Shown here piece after piece: positions 27,032 to 35,949 of a stretch of 64,000 nucleotides of DNA. The stretch lies in assembly GCA_002084765.1 (NCBI GenBank), contig NBMB01000019.1, positions 9,526-73,525 of the forward strand. Direction: 5' to 3'. The notes beneath the pieces are model-generated. The model saw only the letters and a list, made by a program, of their open reading frames with translations. It was not told the DNA's origin and did no database searches. The stretch's first letter is position 1. Every line of letters starts with the position of its first letter. The stretch is from Candidatus Cloacimonetes bacterium 4572_55 (lineage in GTDB: Bacteria > 4572-55). The position numbers and the translations under genes are program-made.

Positions 27032-27613
27032 ATGTACTTAGTGCCGACCGTCATTGAGCAGACAAATCGGGGAGAGCGCGCTTTTGACATCTATTCCCGT
27101 TTATTAAAAGATCGGATTATTTTTTTGGGTGCTCCGATTGACGATGGGTTAGCCAATGTGGTTATTGCCCAGTTGTTATTTCTGGAATCGGAAGACCCGG
27201 AGAAAGATATTTTTCTCTATATTAATACCCCAGGCGGCCTGGTTTCCTCCGGATTTGCCGTGTACGATACCATGCAATTTATCAAGCCGGATATTTCGAC
27301 CACATGCCTGGGAATGGCCGCGAGTATGGGTGCTTTTTTATTATCTGCCGGCACCAAAGGCAAACGAATGGCGTTGCCGAATTCAAAAGTCATTATGCAC
27401 CAACCACTCGGAGGCGTGCGGGGACAAGCCAGCGATATTGAAATTCATGCTCGGGAAATCATAAAGACCCGTGAGCAGATGACAAGCCTCTTTGCACGTC
27501 ATACCGGTCAATCCACGGAAAAAATCGCTAAGGATATTGAGCGAGATTTTTTCATGACATCGGACGAGGCGTTGGATTATGGACTCATTGATCAAGTTAT
27601 TGTAAAACATTGA
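27032..27613 (+). CDS. clpP: ATP-dependent Clp protease proteolytic subunit
   Basis: 193 residues. Catalytic Ser98 in [11 protein letters not shown] and His123 in VIMHQP; the Asp is in the ERDFFM segment near 170. The N-terminal loop [20 protein letters not shown] is typical for ClpX docking. Forms the 14-mer barrel that degrades substrates unfolded by ClpX. GGAG precedes the ATG. The downstream gap has a 7-bp stem-loop at 27651-27673 without a T run, perhaps an RNA processing site before clpX. Confidence 0.97.
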   Translation: MYLVPTVIEQTNRGERAFDIYSRLLKDRIIFLGAPIDDGLANVVIAQLLFLESEDPEKDIFLYINTPGGLVSSGFAVYDTMQFIKPDISTTCLGMAASMGAFLLSAGTKGKRMALPNSKVIMHQPLGGVRGQASDIEIHAREIIKTREQMTSLFARHTGQSTEKIAKDIERDFFMTSDEALDYGLIDQVIVKH

Positions 27614-27755
27614 TCAGAGTTCCGACGTCGCATAGGACGCCGCATAGATTGATAGGGATTTTTTCACCCTATCCTGAATTTAATGCCATTAAGTTTTAAG
27701 AAGAAGTTGGTAACCAGTCTGTTTTTTATGCGTTTAAAAGATCGAGGAACGAAAA

Positions 27756-29006
27756 ATGAGACGTCGAAGAAATACTGAACATACGCGCTGTTCTTTCTGT
27801 AATCGTCCACAAGAGGATGTAAAAAAACTTTTGTCCGGACCAGGAGTCTATATTTGTAATGAATGTGTGATGCACTGCCATGAAATTTTGATGGAAGAGT
27901 TCGGGATGGAGATCGAGGAGACAGAAGGTCAAAAAATACCCATCCCGTCTGAAATTAAGGATCATATTGACAAATATGTCATCGGCCAAGAGTGGGCGAA
28001 AAAAGTGGTGTCGGTTGCGGTCTATAACCACTATAAACGTATCCAAACGAGTTCAGACGACGATGTCGAGCTGGAAAAAAGCAATATTATGCTGATCGGT
28101 CCCACAGGGACTGGAAAAACTCTGATTGCCCGGACATTGACGCGGCTTTTGGACGTCCCTTTTACGATCGTGGACGCGACTGCCTTGACCGAAGCCGGTT
28201 ACGTCGGCGACGATGTTGAGTCGATCCTGGTTCGCCTGTTGCAAGCCGCTGACTACAATGTCCAGAAGGCAGAGCAAGGCATTATTTATATCGATGAAAT
28301 CGACAAGATAAGCCGACGCTCCGACAGTGCCTCCATCACACGGGACGTGTCAGGGGAAGGCGTCCAGCAGGCTCTGCTCAAAATTCTTGAGGGAACGGTT
28401 GCCAGCATTCCTCCGCAAGGTGGAAGGAAACATCCGCAGCAAAAATATGTCGATATTGATACACGCAACATCCTTTTTATCTGTGGCGGCGCGTTCGCTG
28501 ATTTAGAAAAAATCATCAGCGATCGAATCGGTGAGAAAACAATAGGGTTTGCTTCTGACACGACCAATTTTGACAAAAAAGATCCTGACCAGATCCTCTC
28601 CCAAGTTGAGCCGGAGGACTTGCTTCGATTCGGCTTGATTCCAGAGTTGGTCGGACGGATTCCGGTTGTGACCGTGTTGCACAGGCTTGATAAAAAGGCG
28701 ATGTTGGAAATCTTGACAGAACCAAAAAACGCTTTGGTTAAGCAATATAAAAAACATTTCAGCATGGAAGGCGTTTCGCTGAAATTCACGCAAGGCGCGT
28801 TGGAGACAATCGTCAAAAAAGTGCTCTCACAAAAAGGCGGCGCAAGAGGATTGCGGGCGATTATAGAAAAAAGCTTGCTAAATACAATGTTCGATCTGCC
28901 ATCGCTGGAGGTGAAAGAGTGCCATATTACGCCGGATGTGATCACGAAAGGAGCTGACCCGATTTTTGTTCCTCTGAAAAAAGAATCGCTTAAAAAGGTC
29001 GCATAA
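27756..29006 (+). CDS. clpX: Clp protease ATP-binding subunit ClpX
   Basis: 416 residues. N-terminal C4 zinc finger (CSFCNRP ... [10 protein letters not shown]), Walker [12 protein letters not shown], Walker [11 protein letters not shown], the RKH-type pore region (GGRKHPQQ), sensor 1 FICGGAF, the IGF loop for ClpP docking (TIGFASD) and the sensor-2 domain with GARGLR. It unfolds tagged proteins and feeds ClpP. It lies 142 bp after clpP. Confidence 0.97.
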   Translation: MRRRRNTEHTRCSFCNRPQEDVKKLLSGPGVYICNECVMHCHEILMEEFGMEIEETEGQKIPIPSEIKDHIDKYVIGQEWAKKVVSVAVYNHYKRIQTSSDDDVELEKSNIMLIGPTGTGKTLIARTLTRLLDVPFTIVDATALTEAGYVGDDVESILVRLLQAADYNVQKAEQGIIYIDEIDKISRRSDSASITRDVSGEGVQQALLKILEGTVASIPPQGGRKHPQQKYVDIDTRNILFICGGAFADLEKIISDRIGEKTIGFASDTTNFDKKDPDQILSQVEPEDLLRFGLIPELVGRIPVVTVLHRLDKKAMLEILTEPKNALVKQYKKHFSMEGVSLKFTQGALETIVKKVLSQKGGARGLRAIIEKSLLNTMFDLPSLEVKECHITPDVITKGADPIFVPLKKESLKKVA

Positions 29007-29051
29007 ATCGACGCTTCTCCATAACCTGGATTATTCGTCATCACGGAAATC

Positions 29052-29095
29052 GATCCGCAGATTATCGCAGATTAAGAATTGATAATTAAAGAATT
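29052..29095. repeat. Intergenic CGCAGATTA repeat, long form, inverted
   Basis: GATCCGCAGATTATCGCAGATTAAG then AATTGATAATTAAAGAATTA: the reverse complement of the long element at 7195. It lies between clpX and the convergent GT4 gene. Confidence 0.8.
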
Positions 29096-29217
29096 ATATC
29101 TTTTTTGCCAAATTTTCTTCAGGAAAATTAAAAATCGAATCTAACCCATTAAATATCAAACATCTGAGACCTCTGGTTCCCCGAGGATTATGAATAATGC
29201 AGGGTAGAGAGTTATAT

Positions 29218-30420
29218 TTATTTTTTCTGATGAACAAATTCGAGAAAAGCCTCCATTTCGGAGACGTATTTTTCCACAGTGAATTCTGTCTCCACCATTT
29301 TTCGTGCATTTCGGATAATTTTCATCCGTAATTCTTCGTCCTGAACTATCCATTTGATCTGTCTCACCAGGTCCCTTTCTTTATTCGGGTCAAAGATAAG
29401 GCAGTTCTCTTCATTGATCAAAAATTCGCCGGACCCTCCCCCTTTTACGCTAATTATTGGCGATCCGGTTGCCATTGCCTCCAGATGATAGGCTCCCAAA
29501 GGCTCGGATCGCAGGGAGGTGAACAGAAAAATATCGTGGTCATAAAAAATTTGGGAGGAAAATTCATACGAAATATCGCTTATGAAGTGGATGTTGGAAC
29601 TGATTTCGAGATACTGTGCGTAACCGTGTAGCCTGCTGAGGTAAGTATCGTTTTTATCGCCGTTATCGATAATATAAAAATGAAAAGATTCTTGACATTC
29701 CTGCATCAAAATATTTAATGCCGTGATGCTAAGATGGATGCCTTTGTATTCAAGAATCTGACCGAAGGTAAAAAGTCGGATCGGAGAATTCAAACGACCG
29801 AAGTTCTTTTTTATCGGGAAATTCTCAACCGTCAAACCCTGATGGATCACCTTCGCATTCTCAACCGGAACATCTTCTTTGATGAGCTTGCTCTTCAGGC
29901 TTTCGGAGATACAGACCGCATGATCAAACTTGATATCTAAAAGCGTGATCTTCCGATAAAAGGTTCGGTCGATCACATATCGTAAGAACTGTCCTACCCC
30001 TTCCCCTCGATGCGCCGCCACATAGCTATGCAACGAATCGTCGTTGATCGCAAAAACAATCTTATATTTTCCATCTTGAGCCGCGGCGACCGAAGCCGCT
30101 GTAAGGCGAAGCAGACTCCAAACAAAAACAAGTTCCGGTTGGATCTGCTTTAGCCGCTCTTTAGTACGCTCGTAATTGACCTTATACGTCCTTTTCCTCT
30201 TACCTCTCGATAAGCTCGCTTTTTGTCCAAAGGGAATATAAAGCTCCAACTCCCGATAAACGCCCCGTTCTTCCAAAGCCGTTTTGCTTTTATACGAACT
30301 GGTCAGCACATGGACTTTGTGTCCCCGTTCCAGCAACCACTCTGACGTATAATAACAGAGCAATTCGTAGTCGCCAAGATAGTGAGGCGGATATAGATTT
30401 GATACAATGAGTATGCGCAT
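29218..30420 (-). CDS. Glycosyltransferase family 4 (second of a tandem pair)
   Basis: 400 residues, GT-B fold. The N-terminal domain opens with MRILIVSNLYPPHYLGDYEL; the C-terminal half has the GT4 donor-site pattern EPLGAYHLEAMATGSPIISVKGGG (ExxxxxxxE motif) and EENCLIFDP. Retaining sugar transferases of this type build LPS, capsule or glycoprotein glycans; donor and acceptor are unknown. It is a paralogue of the gene 58 bp upstream, with matching opening and donor motifs. Confidence 0.9.
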   Translation of the reverse strand: MRILIVSNLYPPHYLGDYELLCYYTSEWLLERGHKVHVLTSSYKSKTALEERGVYRELELYIPFGQKASLSRGKRKRTYKVNYERTKERLKQIQPELVFVWSLLRLTAASVAAAQDGKYKIVFAINDDSLHSYVAAHRGEGVGQFLRYVIDRTFYRKITLLDIKFDHAVCISESLKSKLIKEDVPVENAKVIHQGLTVENFPIKKNFGRLNSPIRLFTFGQILEYKGIHLSITALNILMQECQESFHFYIIDNGDKNDTYLSRLHGYAQYLEISSNIHFISDISYEFSSQIFYDHDIFLFTSLRSEPLGAYHLEAMATGSPIISVKGGGSGEFLINEENCLIFDPNKERDLVRQIKWIVQDEELRMKIIRNARKMVETEFTVEKYVSEMEAFLEFVHQKK

Positions 30421-30478
30421 GACGATGGATTTTTTACCTATAGTGAGCTTTCAGTGATCCCGGCTCGCGGTCTCGGCG

Positions 30479-31690
30479 TTAAGCAGAAGAAATATGGTGA
30501 TTTTTGATCGTCCATTCCAAAAACTTTTCAATATGGTCAACATAGTGACTTGCCGAAAATTTTTGCTCGATTGTTTGGCGAGCGTTATAGATAATTTTAT
30601 GCCGAAGTTTATCGTCATTCACGATCCGACCCACCTGTTCAGCCAAATGACCCGGTTGATCCGGATTGAAGATCAAGCAATTTTCCTCATGGATCAAAAA
30701 TTCTTTCATGCCGCCGCGAAACGTGCTGATCACCGGCGTGCCAGAAGCCATCGCTTCCAAATGGGTAAGGCCGAACGGTTCCTCCCATGTGGATGTAAAC
30801 AGAAAAACGTCGTGCTTGCGATAAATTTTTCCGATTTGATCAGGCGGAACCCGTCCCCGAAAATGGACATTCTTTTCTATATTATTATATTTTATGTCGC
30901 TCACAAGCCTATCTGTATAACCAGCGTCTCCGGTGCCGATCAACTCCAGCCAGTAACCGTCCGGGTTTTTTTTCAAAAGACTCGCCAACGCGGGAATTGC
31001 TAAGTGAACGCCCTTCCATTCCTGGAGTTGCCCCACATAGCAAAGATGAATCGGTTTATGCAATATCCCCGGATTATCTTTCATAGGAAAACGATGCAAC
31101 GGGATACCTTGATAGATCACTTTCGCTTTTTGCACAGGCACGCCAAGGTCGATCAGATTGCTTTTCAGATCTTCTGATATGCAAGTGACATGGTCGAATT
31201 TCAGATTTTTGATTGTGATATGAGGGTATAAAATATTGTCCAGTATACATCTTCTCAATTGGAGAAGTTTGATCCCCCATTTCGGCGGAACAAAACTCTG
31301 GAGGTGATTGTCGTTCATCGTCATGGCGACGGGAAAATTTGCTTCTTGAGCCGCCATTGCCCCGCCAGCTGTCAATCGCAGTTGGCTCCATATAAAAACA
31401 ACGTCAGGCTGTAGTTGACGAAGAAGGCACCTGGTGACGGTATGATTATGACGAAAGGTCGTGAGTCGCTTAGATCGTTGTAACCCGGCTGGTCTATCGA
31501 ATGGCTGATATAGCTTTAGTCTTCGATAGATGCGACCTTCACTGGTTGGTTCATCAACTCCGTGTCTTGAGGTCAGAATGAAGACCTCATGTCCCCTTTT
31601 TTCGAGATATTTTGACGTATACTCGCACAAAACTTCGTATCCGCCCAAAAAATGCGGGGGATAGAGATTGGTAATATTCAATATGCGCAT
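30479..31690 (-). CDS. Glycosyltransferase family 4 (first of a tandem pair)
   Basis: 403 residues, same layout as its downstream neighbour: MRILNITNLYPPHFLGGYEV at the N-terminus and EPFGLTHLEAMASGTPVIST with EENCLIFNP in the donor domain. The pair arose by tandem duplication followed by divergence and is probably cotranscribed. No other envelope-sugar gene is adjacent; the 430 bp upstream is noncoding. Confidence 0.9.
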   Translation of the reverse strand: MRILNITNLYPPHFLGGYEVLCEYTSKYLEKRGHEVFILTSRHGVDEPTSEGRIYRRLKLYQPFDRPAGLQRSKRLTTFRHNHTVTRCLLRQLQPDVVFIWSQLRLTAGGAMAAQEANFPVAMTMNDNHLQSFVPPKWGIKLLQLRRCILDNILYPHITIKNLKFDHVTCISEDLKSNLIDLGVPVQKAKVIYQGIPLHRFPMKDNPGILHKPIHLCYVGQLQEWKGVHLAIPALASLLKKNPDGYWLELIGTGDAGYTDRLVSDIKYNNIEKNVHFRGRVPPDQIGKIYRKHDVFLFTSTWEEPFGLTHLEAMASGTPVISTFRGGMKEFLIHEENCLIFNPDQPGHLAEQVGRIVNDDKLRHKIIYNARQTIEQKFSASHYVDHIEKFLEWTIKNHHISSA

Positions 31691-32118
31691 GAGTTGACTG
31701 CCCCGGTTTTAGAAAGATGGAGAGATAAATAAAAAAAGACTGATACACGAATTTTCTGTTCATCCTTTGTTTTGAACTTAGGGACATCGTTTGAATAATT
31801 CCCCAATTTGATAGGTTTTTCATTTTTATGGCAAATCAAGTAGATATGTTATGATCAGCAAGAACATATTAAAAACGAAATCAATCGGTTTTTTGCTAAT
31901 ATTTTGTTTCGTTTTTTTTTGCGTCCCCATAAGCCCACTGATCCGCGTCGGCTGCCCGTGGGTAATTGAAACACAAAATGTTATCGAATAATGCCCTTGC
32001 TAATCATAAATTGAAGGCAAGCATACAACAAAAAAAGGGTCTATATACGCCCTTCTGAAGATGATAAAAATCATCTTCAGTCACTCAAATATTACGGGGG
32101 GGGGGTCTACAGGCACCG
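31691..32118. other. Noncoding stretch with perfect hairpin and ten-G run
   Basis: Contains a decayed copy of the intergenic repeat near 31935-31960, then an 11-bp perfect stem with AAAA loop at 32055-32080 (CTGAAGATGAT/ATCATCTTCAG), and ten consecutive G at 32096-32105 just after the RsbW-like stop codon. The hairpin probably marks the 3' end of the minus-strand partner-switching transcript, though it has no T run. No gene seen. Confidence 0.6.
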
Positions 32119-32559
32119 TCACGTATTTTCTAAATATTTTACCATTTTGACAGCGGTATTGCGACCGGGATTCACATCATAAGATATTTCATCCATCAAA
32201 GATTGCATGATATAGATGCCCAATCCCCCACTTTTATATTTAGCTAAATATTCCTCCATATTGGGGTGATAGATCGTATCGGGGTCAAACCCCTTCCCAT
32301 GATCTCGGACTGTGATTGTTGCTTTTTTTCGATCGACTTCGACTCGAATCTCGATTTTACGATCTTTATCCTTCTCTATGTCATAAGCATACTTGACGAC
32401 ATTGGAGCAGGCTTCATCAACCGCCAATTCTATTTGATCGACCTTGCTTTCCGAGAAGCCTGCTTTTTTCATAAGTAACGAAATGAAGCTTCGTATAAGC
32501 TCAAGGTATGCCGATCCACTCGGAACTTTTATTATAATTTCGTCATAATATGCCGTCAT
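32119..32559 (-). CDS. RsbW-like anti-sigma/serine kinase (HATPase)
   Basis: 146 residues. GHKL ATPase motifs: N box ELAVDEACSNVVKYAY (about 46-61), G1 DHGKGFDP, G2 GGLGIYIMQSL. Proteins of this type phosphorylate STAS antagonists on Ser and hold a sigma factor or other target. It lies 36 bp after a STAS gene, with a second STAS gene and a receiver gene further upstream, so a partner-switching cascade is likely. No sigma factor or PP2C phosphatase gene is in the window. Confidence 0.88.
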   Translation of the reverse strand: MTAYYDEIIIKVPSGSAYLELIRSFISLLMKKAGFSESKVDQIELAVDEACSNVVKYAYDIEKDKDRKIEIRVEVDRKKATITVRDHGKGFDPDTIYHPNMEEYLAKYKSGGLGIYIMQSLMDEISYDVNPGRNTAVKMVKYLENT

Positions 32560-32595
32560 GAGTCGTTATCGTCTCATCATCGATCGGTTATCGAC

Positions 32596-32943
32596 TTAGT
32601 TAAGAAAACTCTTGACGCCGCCTTCTATGTCGTCAAACGTTTCGTATAAAGTAGTAAATCCAAGTAAATCAAATACCTTATACACTTTCTTGGAAAGATT
32701 TACGAGCTTAATGTCGCCGTTATTCTCTCGAATATATTCGATTTGTCCCATCAAAACGCCCAGACCCGCGCTACTGATATATTGCAATCCACCGAAGTCG
32801 ATCACGATTTTAAAGCGACCGGCAGAGGTGAGGTCTGCCAACACCTTCTCAAAACTTGGCGCGGTGTGCGCGTCGATAAAGCCTTTTACCGAAATAATAG
32901 CGACGTTGCTCTGATACTTAATTGATGACGAAAATTCCGCCAT
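32596..32943 (-). CDS. STAS-domain anti-sigma factor antagonist
   Basis: 115 residues, SpoIIAA/RsbV fold, with the phosphorylatable Ser in YISSAGLGVL. I chose ATG at 32943 because GGAGG lies nine bases upstream; the frame extends upstream to 33027 without family similarity. It binds the RsbW-like kinase encoded next door when unphosphorylated (known for the family). Confidence 0.88.
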   Translation of the reverse strand: MAEFSSSIKYQSNVAIISVKGFIDAHTAPSFEKVLADLTSAGRFKIVIDFGGLQYISSAGLGVLMGQIEYIRENNGDIKLVNLSKKVYKVFDLLGFTTLYETFDDIEGGVKSFLN

Positions 32944-33133
32944 AAATTTTGCCTCCGCAAAGTAATATTCTGAAAAGCTATCCGAACTTTTTTTAGTTTT
33001 ACGAATCCTTAACTTTTGCCTAAACAATAACTATTAAACGATTTGATCTGAATTATGTTAACTCAAAAAAGCAATTATCCATAATTTTTTCAATTGATTA
33101 ATTCGTTATCTTATTTTTTTTCCGATTCAGGCG

Positions 33134-33472
33134 TTATTTAAGGTTCGCCAGTGCTTCTTCTTCCGAATCATACGTCTTGAAGACGGTGGACAATTTTGTG
33201 ATCATAAAAATGCTATTCACTTTATCGGTCAGATTCATCAGCCGCATATCGCAGTTCTTTTCGCTCGCGGTTGTGTACCCGCTGACAATAATTCCCAATC
33301 CAGTACTATTGATCCAGCTCACTTTTGAAAAATTGACCAAAATTTTCTTATAATTTTTCTCAATCGCATCTAAAATAGCCTTTTTATATTTGCCCGAATC
33401 TTCGCCGCCCATGATTTTACCGCTTAGATCAAAAATTGCCACATCCCCTACTTCTCGTATTTTTATTTTCAC
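33134..33472 (-). CDS. STAS-domain anti-sigma factor antagonist (second)
   Basis: 112 residues, STAS fold, with the phosphorylation-site segment WINSTGLGIIVSG. The start is GTG at 33472 with GGAGG five bases upstream. It precedes the other STAS gene by 190 bp. Its glycine-rich GGEDSGKY helix near residue 25 is typical of antagonists. Two antagonists for one kinase suggest two inputs. Confidence 0.87.
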   Translation of the reverse strand: MKIKIREVGDVAIFDLSGKIMGGEDSGKYKKAILDAIEKNYKKILVNFSKVSWINSTGLGIIVSGYTTASEKNCDMRLMNLTDKVNSIFMITKLSTVFKTYDSEEEALANLK

Positions 33473-33962
33473 AATCCCTCCGACGTTCTCAATAATGAAA
33501 AAAAACTTCCGTCAGTTACACACCAGGTTAAGACAGGTTCATAATTTTATGAGTGTGGACACCCTTAAAGCCAAGGCAACTTCCGGTTAGCATCAAGGCG
33601 AATCAACCGGACTCGCGGTCTTTTATAAGTCCACTGATCCGCGTAATCCGCCAGTGAGTCGTTGGCTATTTTAGCGAAAATGCCCACCTGGGTATAGTCA
33701 TATCATTTCTTATTTATTTTTTCAAGTGTAAAATCATAATTTTAACAAATTATGGCAAATTTCTATGGTTTTTTCTGATATAAAACCTTTCTTTAGCTCC
33801 AGATTTCGACGCTAAACCGGGTTGGAATGGCGATCGTTCCTTTTCTTGGGTTAAACCTCGCCAACCAACCCATGTCCGCATCGAAAAAATCGACGGCTTC
33901 CTGCAATAGAGCTGAAAATCTCAGTCATCTTGATGATGCAGATCGCCAAATAGGGAGCACCT
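33473..33962. other. Noncoding stretch upstream of the STAS operon
   Basis: Contains a decayed intergenic repeat at 33627-33655 (CCACTGATCCGCGTAATCCG) and the candidate promoter at 33697-33725 (minus). I see no gene or structured RNA in the rest. Confidence 0.6.
33697..33725 (-). promoter_or_regulatory. Possible promoter for the STAS/STAS/RsbW operon
   Basis: On the minus strand TTGAAA (33725-33720), 17-base spacer, TATGAC (33702-33697). It is about 220 bases before the GTG start. Confidence 0.35.
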
Positions 33963-34328
33963 TCAGCCCAGCAATGAACGAAGACGCTTCCGGAGTTTAC
34001 GAGGGCTGAACGGCTTGGTCATATATTCATTTGCGCCGACGTCCTTAGCCATTTGTTCATCGCTGTCCTGCCCCCGCGCAGTCAGCATAATGATGTGGAT
34101 ATCCTTTGTATCCGGGTTGCTTTTTAGCTCCTCACAAACCTCATACCCGGTTTTTTTTGGCATCATCACATCAAGAAAAATCAGCTTGGGATTTTCTTTT
34201 TTCGCTACATCCAAAGCCTCTTCTCCGTCTTCAGCCGTTAGAACCTCGAAACCCTCCCTTTCGATAATATAGGCGACCGACTCGAGGATGTAAGGCTCAT
34301 CGTCGCAAACTAATACTTTATCGGACAT
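33963..34328 (-). CDS. Single-domain response regulator (CheY-like)
   Basis: 121 residues, a receiver domain only: VCDDEPY (acidic pair), IFLDVMMPKKTG (phospho-Asp about 52), ARG at the Thr position region, and YMTKPF (Lys). ATG at 34328 is set by AAGGAGAG just upstream; the open frame continues upstream to 34433 without similarity. No output domain, so it acts by binding a partner, perhaps the nearby partner-switching proteins or the CheA-type kinase at 15218. Confidence 0.9.
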   Translation of the reverse strand: MSDKVLVCDDEPYILESVAYIIEREGFEVLTAEDGEEALDVAKKENPKLIFLDVMMPKKTGYEVCEELKSNPDTKDIHIIMLTARGQDSDEQMAKDVGANEYMTKPFSPRKLRKRLRSLLG

Positions 34329-34535
34329 CCATCTCTCCTTGACGGGTTGGTGTGTCGAGCGGATTGTTATTTTATAGAAACCCGCGCTACCGAAATTCAC
34401 ACTATAATGGAAAACTACGTCATGTAATGACAAATGTCAAGGATTTTTCCTCTTGCAATTTATGGGAAAAAAGCCTTTTTTAGTCATATCGTTTAAACAA
34501 CTGGCTTCAAAATCAACCAATTGGTTCATAAAGTC

Positions 34536-35003
34536 ATGCGAATCGAGATAATTTCGATAGGAAAAATTAAGGAACGCTCGTTGAGAACCCTGTGCGAGAA
34601 TTATAGCAAACGCATCCGCTATTACAGTCCGATCGATATAGTTGAGGTCAAAGAGGAAAAAATTCAGGATAAACGCCGAACTATCGATATATTGAAGCGG
34701 GAAGCTGTGAGGTTGCATCGTGTGGTTCGACCGGATATAGCGGTCGGACTGGATATCAAGGGGAGGCGATTTTCATCCGAAGAGTTGGCGGAATTCCTGA
34801 TGCGGCGGAGAAGTCAGGGACAAAAGGAGTTGCAATTCATCATCGGGGGACCGTTAGGCTTGGCGCCAGAGGTTCTGGACAGGTGCGCTGTGCGTTGGTC
34901 TTTATCAAAGCTCACTTTTCCGCATGAGCTGGCGAGGGTGTTGGTATTGGAGCAAATCTATAGAGCTTTCACTATTTTACGAGGAGAAAGCTATCATAAA
35001 TAA
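34536..35003 (+). CDS. rlmH: 23S rRNA pseudouridine-1915 N3-methyltransferase
   Basis: 155 residues, the same length as E. coli RlmH (SPOUT fold). MRIEIISIGKIKE at the N-terminus; the S-adenosylmethionine-binding knot includes FIIGGPLGLAPEV and the C-terminal LSKLTFPHELARVLVLEQIYRA is diagnostic. It methylates a pseudouridine in helix 69 of the 70S ribosome. ATG at 34536 is chosen over an upstream TTG at 34521 because homology starts there. Confidence 0.95.
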   Translation: MRIEIISIGKIKERSLRTLCENYSKRIRYYSPIDIVEVKEEKIQDKRRTIDILKREAVRLHRVVRPDIAVGLDIKGRRFSSEELAEFLMRRRSQGQKELQFIIGGPLGLAPEVLDRCAVRWSLSKLTFPHELARVLVLEQIYRAFTILRGESYHK

Positions 35004-35033
35004 ATTTTATTAATTTTACTGAGTTTATTGATT

Positions 35034-35933
35034 ATGATAAAAAAATTATCGCGAAACGATCCGTGTTGGTGCGGAAGCGGGAAGAAGTATAAGCATTGCC
35101 ATTTAAATCTGGATCGAAGGAAAATTGGGTTGTTTCAGCGGTTGAGCAAAAAAGCGCAGAAACAGCCGAGACATCCGACAGATTCCCGGATCATCATCAA
35201 GACCGATGAGCAGATCGCCGGGATTCGGAAAAGCTGTCAGCTGGTGAAAAAGATATTCGAGATGTTGGAAAATCGGATTGTTCCGGGAATAACAACCGAT
35301 CAGATCAACGGATGGACGCATAGGTTTATTTTGGATCATGGCGCGTTTCCCGCGCCGTTACATTATAAAAATTTTCCAAAGAGCGTCTGCACCTCGATCA
35401 ATAATGTCATCTGTCACGGCATTCCTGACGATACGGTTCTCAAAGAGGGGGATATTCTGAATGTGGACGTGACCACTGTTCTAAAGGGATATTACGGTGA
35501 TTCTAGCCGGATGTATATCATCGGCGGTAAGACAACTCCGGAGGCGATGCGTTTGGTCAAGACGACAAAGGAATGTCTAAATATCGGCATTGAACAAGCA
35601 AAGCCAAATAATACAATCGGCGATATTGGTCATGTGATCCAACATTATGCCGAGGTTCGAGGCTATTCTATAGTCAGAGATTACGCTGGTCACGGCGTGG
35701 GCTTACGGTTTCATGAAGATCCGCCGGTTAATCATTTCGGAGAGGCAAAGAGCGGTCCCATCATCGTCCCGAACATGGTTTTTACCATCGAGCCAATGGT
35801 CAATATTGGTGGATATAAGAGTCGCACCTTAGACGACGGGTGGACCGCGGTCACCGCGGACGGATCGCTCTCAGCGCAATGGGAGCATACGATTCTGATC
35901 ACCGAGTCTGGCTCCGAGGTATTAACCAAATAA
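35034..35933 (+). CDS. map: Methionine aminopeptidase type I with N-terminal SEC-C zinc motif
   Basis: 299 residues. The first 30 contain the SEC-C metal-binding motif (NDPCWCGSGKKYKHCH), known from SecA and some aminopeptidases, where it is thought to assist ribosome or zinc binding. The catalytic pita-bread domain carries the metal ligands: two Asp in NVDVTTVLKGYYGDSS, His in GHGVGLRFHEDP, Glu in FTIEPMVN and Glu in AQWEHTILI. It removes the initiator Met. ATG at 35034 is preferred over the TTG at 35028. Confidence 0.94.
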   Translation: MIKKLSRNDPCWCGSGKKYKHCHLNLDRRKIGLFQRLSKKAQKQPRHPTDSRIIIKTDEQIAGIRKSCQLVKKIFEMLENRIVPGITTDQINGWTHRFILDHGAFPAPLHYKNFPKSVCTSINNVICHGIPDDTVLKEGDILNVDVTTVLKGYYGDSSRMYIIGGKTTPEAMRLVKTTKECLNIGIEQAKPNNTIGDIGHVIQHYAEVRGYSIVRDYAGHGVGLRFHEDPPVNHFGEAKSGPIIVPNMVFTIEPMVNIGGYKSRTLDDGWTAVTADGSLSAQWEHTILITESGSEVLTK

Positions 35934-35949
35934 ATTTTAAGGAGCAAGA

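Noticed and set aside
33827-34009. Small plus-strand gene upstream of the receiver gene end
   Set aside because: Overlaps the response regulator, no ribosome site, no recognisable protein features.
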